Part shown: piece after piece, positions 1 to 11,336 of the stretch
How the letters are laid out: each line of letters begins with the position of its first letter
Position numbering within the stretch: the stretch's first letter is position 1
Origin: Volutella citrinella
Taxonomy: Eukaryota; Ascomycota; Sordariomycetes; Hypocreales; Nectriaceae
Reading direction: 5' to 3'
NCBI GenBank assembly: GCA_034401135.1
Contig: JAWZSP010000004.1
Location: forward strand, 4,154,001 to 4,218,000
Length of the DNA: 64,000 nt
The notes under the pieces: model-generated
Seen by the model: the letters and a program-made list of their open reading frames with translations, nothing else
Told to the model about the DNA's origin: nothing
The model's database searches: none
Made by a program: the position numbers and the translations under genes

Positions 1-425
1 GACAAGGAGGTTGATGTCGGCACAGGCAGATAGCGACGTCAACCGTCCAGCCCTAGCATCCCATCCCCATCTTCTCGTTCCTAGTGCTGCCGGCGTCCCC
101 AAGCATAGCAAGGCGTGCCCGGTTAGCGACCGCGCGAGTGATTGTGCGTGCGCGCGCAAATATCAGCATATGATAGCCCCTCTGCTCTCTCCTCTCTGGC
201 CATTTCCACCTTCATCCTGCTGTTCTGCTGTCCTCTGCCTCTGTTCTGTGCCTGTGCGTTGGCAGAGTGCTCAGTCGTTCCTTTTCAGCTGCAGCAGCTG
301 TCGTCGGTCCGTGTTAGTCACTCCAGTGAGTCCAGTCGCCATATCCATATCCGTCACCTTGTCGTGGACCATCTCATCTCAATCTGGGATCTCTCTCTCA
401 CACCACCTCTCACGATTGGCACACG

Positions 426-454
426 CCCCCCCCCCCCCCCCCCTCCCCCCCCCC
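426..454 (+). repeat. Poly-C tract
   Basis: A run of 18 C is followed by a single T and then 10 C. It sits inside the pyrimidine-rich leader upstream of the WOPR gene. Such a tract is prone to length change and could form an i-motif on this strand or a G-quadruplex on the other. Confidence 0.9.
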
Positions 455-1439
455 GTCGTCGCTCTTCCCACCCTCTCTGTGTGCTCTGTGGTGCCTCCAG
501 GCCAGTTGCTGCGACGGAGCACGGCTACTACTTATTACCATTGCTACTTGTCGTCGGCGTCCCGCATCTTTAATTGTCTCGCCCTGTGCTCTCCATCCTC
601 TCCGCGCTCGTCACTCTCCAAGTCCGGCCATCTCACAGTTCGGCCTCTGGACCCGGGAGCTGTTCTCTCCCTTGTCCGTCGCGACACCCAGCGTCAACCT
701 GCCCGCCCGCCGTTTGCATCCCAGCTTCAACGTGCGCCTCCACCCCGTGTGCAGCCGGCCTTCTGGACCACCAACACCCTAACGCAAAACAGAGCGGCCT
801 TGCCATTCACATTCGCCTTGATCCGGAGGGCGAGTGGCCGCGAGCTCCGTCTTCCGTCGAGTCGGTCGTGTGTCGTTTGTTGGCGGCCAGCAACGGCCTG
901 TGGTGCCCAGCCCAGCCCAGCCCGGCCTTGCCCTTCCCGTTGTCCCGGTCCGGCCATCAGAGACGAGACATCCAGATTCAGATTTCAGGGACCAGCAACA
1001 GAACCAACACACCCGCCCGGCGTGGGGAATTTTTCCTGTTTTTGCGTCGCGGCCCATCTTAGTGGAAAGCAGCAAGGTGGAAAACGGCAACGGTCACGGC
1101 AACAACCTTCAGCAGCAGCTCACACTCGCACACGCGCCGCTCTGGAGCCCAGCCCACGACGACAGAGGGAGTGCTCCTGCTCGTGCCTTTGCTTGGCTTT
1201 TGGTTCTGGCCCGCCTGGTGTCTCTCCTTGGAACAGAGAGCAGCCGTCAGATAGCAGAGATTAGAGAGAGACGCGAAGCACGGTGCTCTGCCCTACGTGC
1301 CTGCCTGCCCTGCCCGCCTGCTTTCCTTCCTACTTGACAGGAGTGACGGATGGTCTGCAAGCCAGACAGCTAGCCAGCTAGCCCGACCCTTCCTGCCGCT
1401 TTCTTGCCCAACGCAAGCAGTACCAGGCAACAAGCAACA

Positions 1440-1478
1440 TCAACCTCAACCTCAGCAGCAACAGCAACAGCAACAAGC
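1440..1478 (+). repeat. CAG/CAA triplet repeat in the leader
   Basis: Imperfect CAR triplets (CAGCAGCAACAG type) run through this stretch shortly before the candidate splice donor at 1506. No gene model includes them as coding sequence. Confidence 0.7.
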
Positions 1479-2704
1479 CACATCTCCAAGGTCGATCGAG
1501 ACCAGGTGAGTGTGCCTTCTCTTGGTACACAGAGCATACCAGCAGCAGCACCTTCCAGCACGCTACGCCGTCTCGACCACCACCGCCGGCTCCGTCCATC
1601 CTGACTGCCAGCGAGGTCGAAAGCGCTGGACGCAGATACGGCAGCTCCCACCCGCATCCACTTGCATATCCACTCTGCGCTCACTCCCACATTCGGCCTC
1701 TCCATCCGCCTCCATCCACACCCCCCTCCCCACCGTCACCCGCACTCGCACCTTTCACCTCACTCTCACCCACTCTACTACTCCTACTCCCACTCCCCTC
1801 TCGGCCTCGTCGCTTCGCACGCACTCACTCATCCAGTTCGCTCTATCCCACTCTGCTCTGGACGGAAGGGAATAGCCGCCGCTGGGGCACCAGGCCGGAC
1901 TCAGGAAAGAGCCGGACGCAGGACACGGGACGCCGTCAAAACAGCATTGGTCCCCGTTCAAAGCCCCGACACCTCGACTCTTCTGCCGCTGTCAAACAAG
2001 TCAAGAAGGTGCTACGGCCGTCCATGAATATCCTTCTCCACCACCCTGAGGTTCCTCGATCTCCCCAACTTAACCTTCCTGTCCTCGCCAAATTGTCTCC
2101 AGCCTCTCCAGTGGTGGCCTGTCAGAGCACATTGGGACTCCACCTCAACCATCGGCTCCTCAAACTCTGGCCCTGTTTAACTCTGGGTCTTTGCCCTCGC
2201 CCTACGGCCCCGCGAGCACTGGCCAATCTTGCACGACTGGTGCCTGCCGTGCTGTCGCTCCTGCATACTCGTATCTATCCGAACCTTGGGCTGGCCCGCC
2301 ACAGTCAAAAGGAACCGCATTGAAGAAAAGGGAAAGGCATTGAGGCGGTGGCTTCCTGCCGTTCTGCACCCTTTTTGTATGCGCCTGTGTGCCATCAGTC
2401 GGCAACCCTGAGCGCTGTCGTCGACCTGCAGCTCTCCTCTTGAACTCTCCTGCTCCCTTTTCTTTTCAATCAGCAGACAGACAGGGAAGACCATATAAAC
2501 AAGCTTCCTCGCCGGACTAATCCCCCGTTAGAGCCAATCTGGCCCTTTCACCACCCGACCCCCTCCCCGAGAGTAAAAACACCAGGTCGCGTCCTTCTTC
2601 TTCAACAACGGTGCTTTCTACATCAACGGTCTTTCCAAAGACCAGCCTTGAATTCTTTCATACTTACACCTCTCAAGGTTAAGCCTGTGCGGCAAGACTT
2701 AATC

Positions 2705-4126
2705 ATGTCCATGTCAAGTCCTTCAAACCCTTTAAATCCCACGTTTGAGGGACACATCGCCTCGACAATCGATGCTCTGGTCCTCTTCGAGGCCTGCCTG
2801 TCTGGACAGCTCAACCATGTCCCCAGACGGCCACACGATCGCGAGCGCCAGGAGCTGATCAAGAGCGGGAATGTCTTCATCTACGAAGAGCACGCCTCTG
2901 GCATCAAGCGCTGGACAGACGGCGTATCATGGAGTCCCAGTCGCATCCTGGGAAACTTCCTCATCTACCGCGAGCTCGAGAAGCCCTTCCCTCCAGGAGA
3001 GAAGAAGCGAGCATTGAAGAAGAGCAAGAAGATCCAGCAGGGCGTCAGCAAAAGCGACAGTGGTTCGCGCCCTGGCATCCCATTCCCCTCCGCCATGGAC
3101 CCCAACGCCAGTGGCAAGGACACAGAAAGGGCTCTCATCGGGTCCCTCATCGACTCGTACCCCTTTAAGAGCGACGGCCTGGTTAAGAAGACGATCTCCA
3201 TCTCCTTCCAAGGGGTGCCCCATCACCTAGTCAGCTACTACAACGTCAACGATGTCATGTCGGGCCGCCTCGCCACACCTACCAAGCACCACAGCCTCCG
3301 GAACGTCATCCCCCGTTCGGAGCTCATCATGTCGCAGAACTTCCGTGCCCCCATTGACGAGGTTGAGTGCAACCCCGATGACCGCTTCGCTGCGCACGCC
3401 ATGTTCGGGGGCATGCCTGGCCCACACGAATATGGCGGCCACGGAAGCGTGCTCCAGCGGGCCATGTCTCTACCAAGCTTCCACCCCGTCCATATGCCTC
3501 AGCAATATGGCGCTCCGGCGGGATATGGGTTCGCTCAACAGGCTGCCCCCCAGCCGCCTCCTCCTCAGCAGCACCCCCAGCAGCCACACAACCCCTTTGT
3601 CAGCTCGGTGCCACCGCCAGCATCGCCCATCTCTTACGCGCCGCCTACGCAGGGCAATTATGCGCTGGACCCAACGAGAACAAATCGTTTCGCCACTAAT
3701 GCTGCCAACATGGCCCAAGAATTCCCTAGGAACATGCCAACAAACAGTCCAGGCGGCCGACGGCACTCGACTTTTGACGCCGGCCAGCCGGCCGACCTGT
3801 CGGCCATGACATTGAATTCACTGCCCGATTCTCGCGGCATGGCGGGAGCCCCTTATCTCAACACACCCCAGTACTACATGTCGCAGCCCCGACCAACGTC
3901 CCTGTCGGAACAGGAACATGCGTTCCCGTCGCCTCGTCAAATGAAGGCGGAGCCGGACGCTCTTGTGCCGGACGATGGCTCATCGCAGCACTATGGACTC
4001 AGCGAGAGCGGTGCAGGTTGGAATTTTGACCCCATTGATGGAACCCAAGACCAGCAATACTTTGGGGGCGGTTCGTCTGATGCCTCGCAATGGTCGAATG
4101 GGCCAAACTCGCTGGGTAGAACCTGA
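2705..4126 (+). CDS. sge1: WOPR-family transcriptional regulator (Gti1/Pac2; Sge1/Ryp1/Wor1 type), 473 aa
   Basis: This is a fungal master regulator of morphology, secondary metabolism and virulence-type programmes, acting in the nucleus by binding DNA through its bipartite WOPR domain. The first WOPR half spans about residues 12-105: it begins FEGHIASTIDALVLFEACL, continues through RRPHDRERQELIKSGNVF and contains RWTDGVSWSPSRILGNFLIY. A basic linker KKRALKKSKK follows. The second half spans about 145-225 and includes GLVKKTISISFQG and the HHLVSYYN segment. The C-terminal half is Gln/Pro/Ser/Asn-rich and low in complexity, as usual for the family. The start is the ATG at 2705; the frame is open further upstream but has only non-ATG codons there. 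A second ATG follows two codons later. No intron is needed. Family identification is firm; orthology to Sge1 rather than its Pac2 paralogue rests on the N-terminal sequence. Confidence 0.93.
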   Translation: MSMSSPSNPLNPTFEGHIASTIDALVLFEACLSGQLNHVPRRPHDRERQELIKSGNVFIYEEHASGIKRWTDGVSWSPSRILGNFLIYRELEKPFPPGEKKRALKKSKKIQQGVSKSDSGSRPGIPFPSAMDPNASGKDTERALIGSLIDSYPFKSDGLVKKTISISFQGVPHHLVSYYNVNDVMSGRLATPTKHHSLRNVIPRSELIMSQNFRAPIDEVECNPDDRFAAHAMFGGMPGPHEYGGHGSVLQRAMSLPSFHPVHMPQQYGAPAGYGFAQQAAPQPPPPQQHPQQPHNPFVSSVPPPASPISYAPPTQGNYALDPTRTNRFATNAANMAQEFPRNMPTNSPGGRRHSTFDAGQPADLSAMTLNSLPDSRGMAGAPYLNTPQYYMSQPRPTSLSEQEHAFPSPRQMKAEPDALVPDDGSSQHYGLSESGAGWNFDPIDGTQDQQYFGGGSSDASQWSNGPNSLGRT

Positions 4127-5890
4127 GGGGACCTGCCGACTTGTCCATACATGATGACTTGTTGGGATCTCTTTTTTCGGGAGCGCTTTCTACACCGCTG
4201 GCCATGACTGGCGGGCTGTCGTATTACTAGGATTTAATGTGCGGTGTTGGCTGACTGATGTTATTGTTGCTGTTGTTGTTGTTATTGTTGTTGCAACGGG
4301 GACGGGATGGCTCTCTCTTTATGCGTTCTTGGTGTTCAGGCTGACGGATGGCTGGCTAGGCCGGGCTGGTCTGGCTTAGCCGACCCGGAGCTGGTATTGG
4401 CATTTTGTGTTTCTTTTCCTAGGTCTGAACGTCTCGGTCTGAGTTTGGGTCTGGGTCTGGTCTGGTTCTGGGACTGGAGAACAATGGATTACGGACAAAA
4501 CATACAACAGGCTGGTAGACAACATTTTTCTTTAGGTGGAAATAGCGGATGGGATCCCGCGAGGGACAACCCATCCTGCGCTGTAGAACTACACGCCTAC
4601 GCGATACTGGTAATAAAAAAGAGATTACTCTGCTGTGAAGCATTCGGTGTGCCTTGATGTGTTATGATGTATGGATTTGTGATTTGCATTTGCGGGCTGA
4701 TTTGAGTTGAGCCCAGGGACGTGAGGGTGAGCGTAATACAATTTACCTACCCGCCTTGGCTGCTAGTCCGAGGAGGTAATTATGGCCGTATGCCAGGGGT
4801 TCCTGGGCCGTTAGCCAAAGTCTCTGGGCGGGAAGTCTGAAGAAGGGGCACTAGGGAAATATAATTCCCCGATATTCTGGGGTTTTGGCTGCGACTGCGT
4901 TCAGCGTCAACCTTGCAACCCAACCCAGTTTGCTTGGATGGCCACCGGGCGGGAAGTTTGCGCTGGCAACGTTGGCGAAACTCTTTGGGTGAAGCTAATA
5001 AACTGGACGGGACCGGCCCAGTGTCTTGGGTGAATCCAACAAGATGCACCGGTCGCCGTTGCGCAACGTAGAAGCGTATGGTGTAACATTTGCAACGTTG
5101 CAAAGGAGTTTCTGGAGACTTGTGTCAGTGGCTGCGTGTGTGACCAGGCGTTTGAATTCTATTTGGAAGGTCCATCAATAATTAAGTATAGTACGACGAA
5201 GTTGCTTGCATTCCCGTCCGTCTGTTATGGTGAAAGACGGTTGGCTGCGCACCTAGCCTGGTCTTGGCATGGGCGTCGCCGGACGGTTTATAGCTCCCAT
5301 CCCCGCACTGCTGTGCCGCTACGGCAGCGGGCCACGACTGCCGAGGGGCCCGAGGCATGCAACGAGCCGCCTCGGGCTATTTCCATTGAGCCTTGCTCTG
5401 TCTCTTGGGCGCTGGTTGGTTCTGATCACTTACTTAGTGTGCGGGCGGCCGATGTGCCTGACTTAGTACTACGTCTGCTCACAGCCTCATAGGCTGTGGA
5501 TGTTGTTTGGGTGGCTCGCTCAGTGGGGGTCGCGTGGGGTAGATGGCTGTGGAGCTGTAGCTGTGCGCGACCTTATCCGCACTGGCCCGGCTATCTTCCA
5601 AGCTGCATCTGACTGAGTGACTGGCGACAGCCTCGGTCTGCAGCCTCCCCTGCGTGCTTTCGGTGGCGACGCGATACGAAACCTGTCCTGGGATGATCTG
5701 AGCCCACTGGCTGCATACCGCCATTGTGACTGATACATTAATCCGGCAGTTTTGCATTGCCAGAGTGCCATTCGGTGCAGCAACCCCACCGCCGCCCAAC
5801 CTCCATACTCATACTCATCTCAGTCGCCCACGAGAGCAACCGCCATAATACAGTTCGAGCCCTCGTCTCTCACCTTGACCGACTCCTGCA
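4127..5890. other. Intergenic region, no gene seen
   Basis: This 1.76 kb holds the 3' UTR of the WOPR gene and the promoter of the PPAT gene. Short open frames on both strands (for example 5479-5799 minus) have no recognisable domain and no splice-joined extension. I see no RNA gene. Confidence 0.6.
4261..4295 (+). repeat. GTT triplet repeat in the 3' UTR region
   Basis: A (TTG/GTT)n tract lies about 135 nt after the stop codon of the WOPR gene, presumably within its 3' UTR. Confidence 0.7.
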
Positions 5891-7132
5891 ATGGCGTCGT
5901 CCTCGTCGCCGGCATCATCGCCGGCACCCTCGCTCCTCCTCTTGCCAGCCCCTCCCCGCCCATCCACACTCGTCACTCTCTCCGCCGCGTACCGGGCACC
6001 CCTCACGGCCACCCTCTCACGGCTCAAGACAGCTTCGCTGGCTGCCAGCACTGCGCCCACGCTCGTCGTCGCCGTCGCATGCCCCATACTAGATGGCCCT
6101 TCGCCCCGCTCCAAGACGGTCAGGTGGTCCGCTGCCCAGTCGCTCCTGGCGGGGCTGTACTCGCTCATCTCTGTCGTCTGCGCCGCCGAGGACATCGCCG
6201 TTGACATTGGCGCCGGCCCGGGAAGTGTCGATGTGCGTGTGCTGCTGGTCGACCATGGGCCTTCGAGGCGCTACGTTGCCGACTACGAGGGCAAGTTTGA
6301 GCTCAATGGCTCATCGGTGCTGGATCTCGCTGCCTTTGCGACCATGGTGAAGCCGTGGGAGACCGTCTTCCACCCCAACAGCGAGCCCGGCTATGAGCTC
6401 CTGGGGGCCTTCCTCAAGCTGGCCGAGGGGAAGCAGACGTTTACGCAGAGCCACCTCGTCGTCGTAGAAGGTGGTCTGGGCATGACGACCGAGGTTGGGA
6501 CTGTGACACCCGACGACCACCCGAGGAGCAGCACCCTCTGCCTTGGCGGCACCTTTGACCACCTGCACCCCGGCCACAAGCTCCTCCTCCACGCTGCCAC
6601 GCTCCTCCTTCCCGTGTCCTCGACGCCGTCGTCACCCTCCACCTTTATTGTCGCCATCACTGGCCCGGAGCTCCTCGTCAACAAGAAGTTCGCCGAGGAG
6701 CTGCAGCCATGGGACGAGCGTGCGCGCAGCGTCCTGTCTTTCCTTTGCACCCTGCTCGAGTTCTCCACCACCACGACGTCTCCGCCCACAGTGTCCAAGC
6801 CGGACGAGCTCACTGCCAGCTTCCGCGACGGCGCGCTCGTGGTGCGGTGCACTGTCCTCCGCGACCCGTGTGGCCCGCCAATTCACGAGGAGGCCGTCGA
6901 CGCAATCGTGGTGTCGGGCGAGACGCGGTCTGGCGGCCAGGTCATCAACGACAAGCGCGCAGAGAAGGGGTGGCGCCCGCTGGACGTGTACGAGATTGAC
7001 GTGCTGGACGCCACCGACGTGACGCAGGAAGACGGGGTGGCAGGCAAGCGGGAGAAGGACGACTTTTCAGCAAAGATTAGCAGCACCGTGATTCGGCAGC
7101 AGCGAGCGGCGGCCAGGAAGAGCCAGCTTTAG
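5891..7132 (+). CDS. cab4: Pantetheine-phosphate adenylyltransferase (Cab4-type), 413 aa
   Basis: The enzyme transfers AMP from ATP to 4'-phosphopantetheine to give dephospho-CoA, the fourth step of coenzyme A biosynthesis. The C-terminal half is the nucleotidyltransferase domain. It begins LCLGGTFDHLHPGHKLLLH at about residue 217, with the T/HxGH nucleotide-binding signature at H226-P-G-H229. It ends with the second signature ISSTVIR at 396-402. Residues ITGPELLVNKK and VVSGETRSGG are also typical of the eukaryotic branch. The N-terminal 200 residues form the fungal-specific extension and begin with a Ser/Ala/Pro-rich stretch. It is a single exon, and the ATG at 5891 is the first in frame. 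No dephospho-CoA kinase domain is attached, as in yeast and unlike the animal fusion. Confidence 0.9.
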   Translation: MASSSSPASSPAPSLLLLPAPPRPSTLVTLSAAYRAPLTATLSRLKTASLAASTAPTLVVAVACPILDGPSPRSKTVRWSAAQSLLAGLYSLISVVCAAEDIAVDIGAGPGSVDVRVLLVDHGPSRRYVADYEGKFELNGSSVLDLAAFATMVKPWETVFHPNSEPGYELLGAFLKLAEGKQTFTQSHLVVVEGGLGMTTEVGTVTPDDHPRSSTLCLGGTFDHLHPGHKLLLHAATLLLPVSSTPSSPSTFIVAITGPELLVNKKFAEELQPWDERARSVLSFLCTLLEFSTTTTSPPTVSKPDELTASFRDGALVVRCTVLRDPCGPPIHEEAVDAIVVSGETRSGGQVINDKRAEKGWRPLDVYEIDVLDATDVTQEDGVAGKREKDDFSAKISSTVIRQQRAAARKSQL

Positions 7133-7765
7133 AGGCTTGCCGCTTGAGATTTTTGCTAATTGGGCATGGGCCTGGCGATAGCGTATAGCGATGGGATCGG
7201 GAGGACGACCGATTTGGATTTGTGGCGGTTCAGCTTCGCCTGGCCTCTTGATCCCACGGCGGTGCCTGGTTGGGTATTTGATTTACTAGGCATAGAGATG
7301 CTAGCTACGCGCCGAGACTTGGCATCAGAATCTAGCCCGGCAGACGGAGGTTACCATGACTGTCTTGGAAAGTCGCAGGGACGAGGCAGGCGGACAGAGT
7401 CCAAGTGACGAATAAAACACCACAATGCGACTTATACACGCTGCGATTGCTCGATCGGGCAGGCGATATGCGGCTACCGAGGCGAGGGTGCGTATCGCTA
7501 GACCCATTACACACATCTGCCTCCGCATTCGCTTATCCCGTTGCTTGCAACTTGTCCCGGCGGGGCACAGCCGACCGGGGCCTGGTAGCCACTAGCCGGC
7601 GGGTGGTGCGGATGCTGCTGCTGCCCCCCATGCCTTGCCCGGCGACGATGATAAAATAAAAACCCCAAGCAAGGCTAAAACACTCCCCGACGCAACCCTC
7701 ACAACCACGCCCACGAAAACCCGCCACGTCCACAGCCAGCCTGGTCGAGGCCCCGCGCGCGCGAC
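7133..7765. other. Intergenic region between cab4 and crd1
   Basis: It contains the 3' end of the PPAT transcript (an AATAAA hexamer is near 7411) and the promoter of the cardiolipin synthase gene. No further gene or RNA is visible. Confidence 0.5.
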
Positions 7766-8858
7766 ATGCTGCTCTCCGCCAGGGCCTCGCTGCCCGCCGT
7801 CCGCGCCGCCTCGAGGCTCGGCCTTGCCCGCGTTGTGTGTTGGCGAGCGCCCTCCTGCGCACCATCCACTACGCCGCGATGCCACACGCCGCTCTTCTTC
7901 TCTGCCTCGCGGGCGCTGCTGAAGCAGAAGAAGCAGGACGGTGCCTCGTGAGTCTCGATTCCCCCTTGCGATACCTCCCTGCAGCCAATTGACCCTCGCT
8001 CGTCGCCCGCAAACAGCTCCCCGCTACAGCCACCATCTTCATCATCAGCGACCTCCAAGGACGACGGAGCTGCTCACGCGACCACACCGACCGCCAAGCC
8101 GACCCTGCACGAGGACATCTACACGATCCCCAACATGCTCACCATGACACGCCTGGCCGTCGCGCCCGTCGTGGGCTATTTCGTGCTGCACGACAACCAC
8201 GCCTGGGCCGTCGGCCTGTTCGCCTACGCCGGAATCACCGACATGCTTGACGGCTGGATCGCCCGCCGTTGGAACCGCAAGACGGTCGTTGGCACCATCA
8301 TCGACCCCATGGCCGACAAGTTCCTCATGACCATCCTGACCGTCTGCCTGGCCATCAAGGGCGCGCTCCCTGGTACGTCCTGTCTGAACGAAACGCCGAT
8401 GACGCACGTGGGGCCCGATTGAGGGAATCAAGACTGACCTTGAGCCGTAGTCTGGGTCGCCGGCATCATCCTCGGCCGCGACGTCGGCCTCGCCATCTCC
8501 GCCATCTACTACCGCTGGATCTCCCTCCCGCCGCCAAAGACCTTCTCCCGCTACTGGGACTTCTCGCTGCCGTCCGCCGAGGTCCGCCCCACCACCATCA
8601 GCAAGTACAACACCTTCCTCCAGCTGGCCCTCATCGGCACCACCACGGCAGCACCGCTCATCTCCTACGACCTGGGGCCGACCCTTACCATTATGCAGTG
8701 AGTGGATTATGCTGTAGTTCGAAAAGCGTAGCCATTGAATGCTGACTTGTATTTCTAGGTACGTCGTCGCGGCCACGACGGTGTGGAGCGGCGCCAGCTA
8801 CGTCTTCTCCAAGGATGCCGTCAAGATCCTCAACAAGCCTGGATCCAAAAAGCCTTGA
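7766..8858 (+). CDS. crd1: Cardiolipin synthase, mitochondrial (CDP-alcohol phosphatidyltransferase), 294 aa
   Basis: It condenses CDP-diacylglycerol with phosphatidylglycerol to form cardiolipin in the mitochondrial inner membrane. Exons are 7766-7947, 8017-8372, 8451-8697 and 8759-8858; all junctions are GT/AG and keep one frame. The N-terminus (MLLSARASLPAVRAASRLG) is a typical Arg/Ser/Ala-rich mitochondrial presequence. The catalytic CDP-alcohol motif DGx2ARx8Gx3Dx3D is complete: D139-G140, A143-R144, G153, D157, D161. Hydrophobic segments follow in exons 3 and 4. The length matches fungal Crd1 (about 280-300). Phosphatidylglycerol-phosphate synthase of this superfamily is the alternative, but fungal Pgs1 is PLD-type, so Crd1 is preferred. 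Confidence 0.9.
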
Positions 8859-9180
8859 GGCTCCGATGCGCACCCTGTGGGCCTGCAACAGCGCTGCAGC
8901 CCTGGCACGTGTAGCAATGTGACACGAGCATGTCGAGATGAGACTCGTCTATTTGGATGTGGTCCTCCCAGGACCGCCTTTTGTACAAAACTCGAGTCGC
9001 GCCAGACCCGTCCTCCTGTATACCATGTGATACCACCAGATATAGATGCTCCATGATGAGAGAATTATGGTTTTACAAACATTTCCAACAATGTGTTCCT
9101 CCCAACGCCCGCTTGATTATGCTTACATGCGCTCCGTCATACAATCCCCTTGCTCTGCCTCAGCATCTAAAGCAGACTGT
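8859..9180. other. Convergent 3' intergenic region
   Basis: This 322-nt stretch lies tail-to-tail between crd1 and mto1. Nothing beyond presumptive 3' UTRs is seen. Confidence 0.5.
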
Positions 9181-11336
9181 CTAGGCTTGAGCCTCAGCCT
9201 GAGCCCTTGCCTCATCCGCCGTCTCACGAGTCCTGCGACGCACATATGCAAGAAGCCGCAGGCTGCCCGACGGCGTCACGCCTTCCACCCTGCGTGCGTG
9301 TGCCAGTGTCTCTGGCCGCGCCGCCCTGAGCGCCTCCTTCTCCGACAGCGCGAGGCCTGGAATCTGGTCGTAGTCGAGCGTCAGGGGGATCTCGACCCTT
9401 TCGTCGTTGGTGAACTGGCGGCGCTCCGAGGCCTGCATCTTGACATACGGTGCGTAAAAGGCCTCGATAGCGACGCGGTTGCGAATCCGCGGCCCGTACC
9501 ACAGCACCTCTGGCACCACGCCGCTCAGCTGCTCCATGTCGACGCGGCCGGTGTCGCTCGACAGCTGCAGGATGTCGATGCCGTTACGCCGCCTCGAGTT
9601 GAGTTTGAGCCGGAACCCGAGATCGCTCCACTGCGTGGTGCTGAGCGAGACGGCCTCGAGCGCACGGGTCAGGTCGTCCACCTGCTGGCGCTCATCGGTG
9701 TAGGCGGACCAGCGACGGTCCGAGACGACGCCGGCCTCGCGGCCCTTGGGTGTGAGCCGCAGGTCGGCATTGTCGGCGCGGGCGGCCATGCGGAACTCGC
9801 TGCGCGAGGTGAACATGCGATAGGGCTCCGTCACGCCCTTTGTGATTAGGTCGTCGATCATGATGCCAATATAACCGTCGGCACGGGACAGTGACATGCC
9901 GGGGAGGCCCTGGGCGGCGCGGCCGGCGTTGATACCAGCAACTACGCCCTGGCCGGCAGCTTCTTCGTATCCCGTGGTGCCGTTGATCTGACCGGCGAGG
10001 TAGAGGCCGCTGATGGCCTTGGTCTCGAGCGTCGACTTGAGGCTGCGCGGGTCAATGTAGTCGTACTCGACGCCGTAGCCGGGCTGCAGCATCTCGGCCT
10101 TCTCCAGACCGACCATGGTGCGGAGGAGTTGCTCCTGAGCCTCCGGGGGGATGGTCATGGACACGCCGTTGGGGTAGATGACGTCGTTGTCAAAGCCCTC
10201 GGGCTCGAGCCATACCAGATGACGGTTCTTTTGTGGGAAGCGGATGACCTTGGACTCGAGCGAGGGGCAGTACCGAGGGCCCTTGACCGTTTCTCGGATG
10301 TGAATCGTCTTCTCGAGGTTGTCGCGCACGACCTGGTGTGTCGCCTCGTTGGTGTATGTGACACTGCAAGTGAGCTGTTCCTGCACCGCCACGGCATCGT
10401 TGAGGTAGCTGAAGGGAGTGGGAGGGTCGTCGCCGAGCTGGGTCTCGAGGATGTCAAAGTTGATGCTCTGTTTGGCGATGCGCGGCGGAGTTCCCGTCTT
10501 GAGGCGGCCCATCTGGAATCCGGCATCCCGGAGCGACTTGCTCAGCCCGAAAGTGGCCGCCTCGCCCATGCGCCCAGACGGATAGCTCTGTAGTCCAATG
10601 TGGATCTCGCCGCCGAGGAATGTGCCGGTGGTGATGATGACTTTGGTAGTGGGCAGGACCTGGCCGTTTTCGAGGCGTACACCAGCAATGCGACTGGATG
10701 CGCCCAGCGTTGGGCCGACTTCCTCGGATAGGACGATATCGGAGACACTCTCGAGAATGATGGACAGGTTGGGATATGAGGTGAGCTCGTCCTTCATGTG
10801 GCGCTTATAGAGGCTTCGGTCGATCTGGGCTCGGGGTCCCTGCTCAAGTGTCAGCCGTGTGTTCCCTTTATTCGGGGGGTTTATGTGCGCATACCCATAC
10901 GGCCGCTCCCTTCCTGCGGTTCAAGGTGTGGAACTGCACACCGGCCTTGTCGATGATGCGGCCGGCGAGGCCATCGAGTGCGTCGATCTCGCGTAGGATG
11001 GTGCCCTTCCCGATGCCACCAAAGCTGGGGTTGCACGAGCAGGTGCCCAGGTTGTCCATCTTGGGCGTCACAAGCGCAGTGCGCGCGCCGGACCTCGCAG
11101 CCGCAGCGCATGCCTCGGCGCCAGCATGGCCGCCTCCAATGACGACGACGTCAAATGGTCTATTGGGGGGAGGGGTCAGTCAATCACTGGCGAAGTCGCT
11201 GCTGGTTGCGACGGCGCGCATTGCGATGGAGTGGAATGTACCTGGAGTCCGTGGTGACGGTGGCGAGATGTCTCGTCCTTGAGGCTGGCCATCGGCGTCG
11301 CCAGCCGGGCGTTCTGGGTCGCAGTGCGGAGCGCAT
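9181..11336 (-). CDS. mto1: Mitochondrial tRNA uridine-34 modification protein MTO1 (MnmG/GidA family), 672 aa
   Basis: This FAD-dependent partner of Mss1 installs the 5-carboxymethylaminomethyl group on wobble uridine of mitochondrial tRNAs. Exons on the minus strand are 11336-11242, 11159-10895 and 10839-9181 (introns of 82 and 55 nt). Exon 1 gives an Arg-rich presequence ([17 protein letters not shown]) ending [11 protein letters not shown]. Exon 2 gives [15 protein letters not shown], the FAD-binding Rossmann GxGxxG-like motif, and [13 protein letters not shown]. Exon 3 contains [22 protein letters not shown] and the GidA signature around [18 protein letters not shown]. An ATG 45 codons further upstream (11471) is in frame, but the start at 11336 gives the better targeting peptide. 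The 672-residue length is normal for the family. Confidence 0.92.

Larger units (their letters stand above)
1..2704 (+). promoter_or_regulatory. Long upstream leader/promoter of the WOPR regulator gene
   Basis: This stretch, cut by the window edge, is strongly C/T-rich on the plus strand and has no convincing protein gene. Several long open frames cross it, but they overlap in different frames and have low-complexity Ser/Pro/Arg/Cys composition, as expected from C-rich DNA. A consensus 5' splice donor (GTGAGTG) lies at 1506, directly after an AG, so a spliced 5' UTR is possible; the acceptor could not be fixed. Known of the family: mRNAs of WOPR regulators such as Candida WOR1 carry very long leaders. 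I infer the same here. Short ATG-initiated frames in it could act as uORFs. Confidence 0.55.

Noticed and set aside
11..1264. 417-codon open frame in the WOPR leader
   Set aside because: It overlaps several other long frames, has Ser/Pro/Arg/Cys low-complexity composition from C-rich DNA, and shows no domain.
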